Shown one piece after another: positions 7,404-7,596 of a stretch of DNA of 7,596 nt. Both the position numbers and the translations under genes were made by a program. The stretch's first letter is position 1, and the number at the start of each line of letters is the position of its first letter. The DNA is from an uncultured Bacteroidota bacterium. GTDB taxonomy: Bacteria; Bacteroidota; Bacteroidia; Chitinophagales; Saprospiraceae. The DNA is taken from assembly GCA_937926185.1 (NCBI GenBank), contig CALEYM010000662.1, positions 1-7,596 of the forward strand, given 5' to 3'. The notes under the pieces were generated by a model. It saw only the letters and a program-made list of their open reading frames with translations, did not search any database and had not been told where the DNA came from.

Positions 7404-7413
7404 GGTTAAGGGG

Positions 7414-7421
7414 CAAAAGTA
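7414..7421 (-). promoter_or_regulatory. Candidate promoter -7 box for the hybrid kinase gene
   Basis: TACTTTTG on the minus strand, an exact match to TAnnTTTG, lies in the 25-base gap between the upstream stop codon and the kinase ATG. A TTG at 7438-7440 is a possible -33 element, but the 16-base spacing is slightly short. The expected start point is only a few bases before the ATG at 7403, so the message would be almost leaderless, unless translation begins at Met15 (7361). Read-through from the upstream gene is also possible. Confidence 0.45.
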
Positions 7422-7428
7422 GATGTTT

Positions 7429-7596
7429 TTACTCCGGCAATATACCCGCCAGATCCACTTTCAATATTTCGGACCAGGAAGGCGATTCCGTTTCGACACC
7501 TTTGTTTTTGGAATATTTCAACCATATTCTTTTTTCGAAGTCGTACACAAATCCTTCCGCAATATTATTTCTAAAAAAAATTGTAAATAATATGGG
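7429..7596 (-). CDS. C-terminal fragment of an unrecognised protein, running off the window
   Basis: Read on the minus strand from the last base, the frame is open for 55 codons and ends at TAA (7429-7431). Its translation looks like a genuine protein end: NIAEGFVYDFEKRIWLKY near the middle, then SWSEILKVDLAGILPE at the terminus, with mixed hydrophobic and charged residues. I do not recognise the family. Coding status rests on composition, on the stop falling 25 bases before the kinase start, and on the shared strand. By my count the segment is about 36% GC, far below the GC-rich neighbours, with frequent AAA, ATA, AAT and TTT codons, strongest at its upstream end. That may mark a transferred gene or simply a divergent one. 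The start lies outside the window, so its length and whether it is cotranscribed with the kinase cannot be judged. Confidence 0.6.
   Translation of the reverse strand, partial: PILFTIFFRNNIAEGFVYDFEKRIWLKYSKNKGVETESPSWSEILKVDLAGILPE

Noticed and set aside
5937..7409. A 490-codon open frame antisense to the hybrid kinase
   Set aside because: It mirrors a gene with complete kinase motifs, and its translation is rich in His, Gly and Phe without any domain pattern.

Overview
The window looks like chromosomal DNA from a GC-rich member of the Bacteroidota, plausibly Saprospiria or a related lineage. Three things suggest this: a secreted tricorn-type S41 protease of the kind common in that phylum, gene starts without Shine-Dalgarno sequences, and -7 boxes of the form TAnnTTTG (the Bacteroidota consensus) before two genes. 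The genus-level guess is inference from style, not from a marker gene.

Layout, left to right. (1) 74-3334, plus strand: an exported tricorn-like protease with two beta-propeller domains, a PDZ domain and an S41 catalytic core. (2) 3342-3396: a long hairpin built from short repeats, lying between two convergent genes. (3) 3412-4656, minus strand: metK, S-adenosylmethionine synthetase. (4) 4657-4859: the metK leader and upstream spacer. It carries a four-copy heptamer tandem repeat beside the start codon, complementary copies further out, a palindrome and a good promoter match. (5) 4860-5240, minus: a single-domain response regulator. (6) 5286-7403, minus: a soluble hybrid histidine kinase with domains cNMP-binding, coiled coil, HisKA, HATPase, REC and HPt. 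(7) 7429-7596, minus: the AT-rich 3' end of an unrecognised gene that runs off the window and is too short to stand out in ordinary ORF calling.

The kinase and response regulator are 45 bases apart on the same strand and together could form a His-Asp-His-Asp phosphorelay, with a cyclic-nucleotide-type domain as the apparent input. The regulator has no output domain, so its target is not visible here. metK is a housekeeping gene downstream on the same strand with its own likely promoter; nothing shows that it is controlled by the relay. The protease is functionally unrelated and convergent.

I found no tRNA, rRNA, CRISPR array, insertion sequence, phage gene or defence system. No stretch longer than 300 bases lacks a gene. 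The most unusual non-coding structure is the repeat-rich metK leader; the most notable protein is the cNMP-linked hybrid kinase. Neither is strong evidence for a wholly new system.
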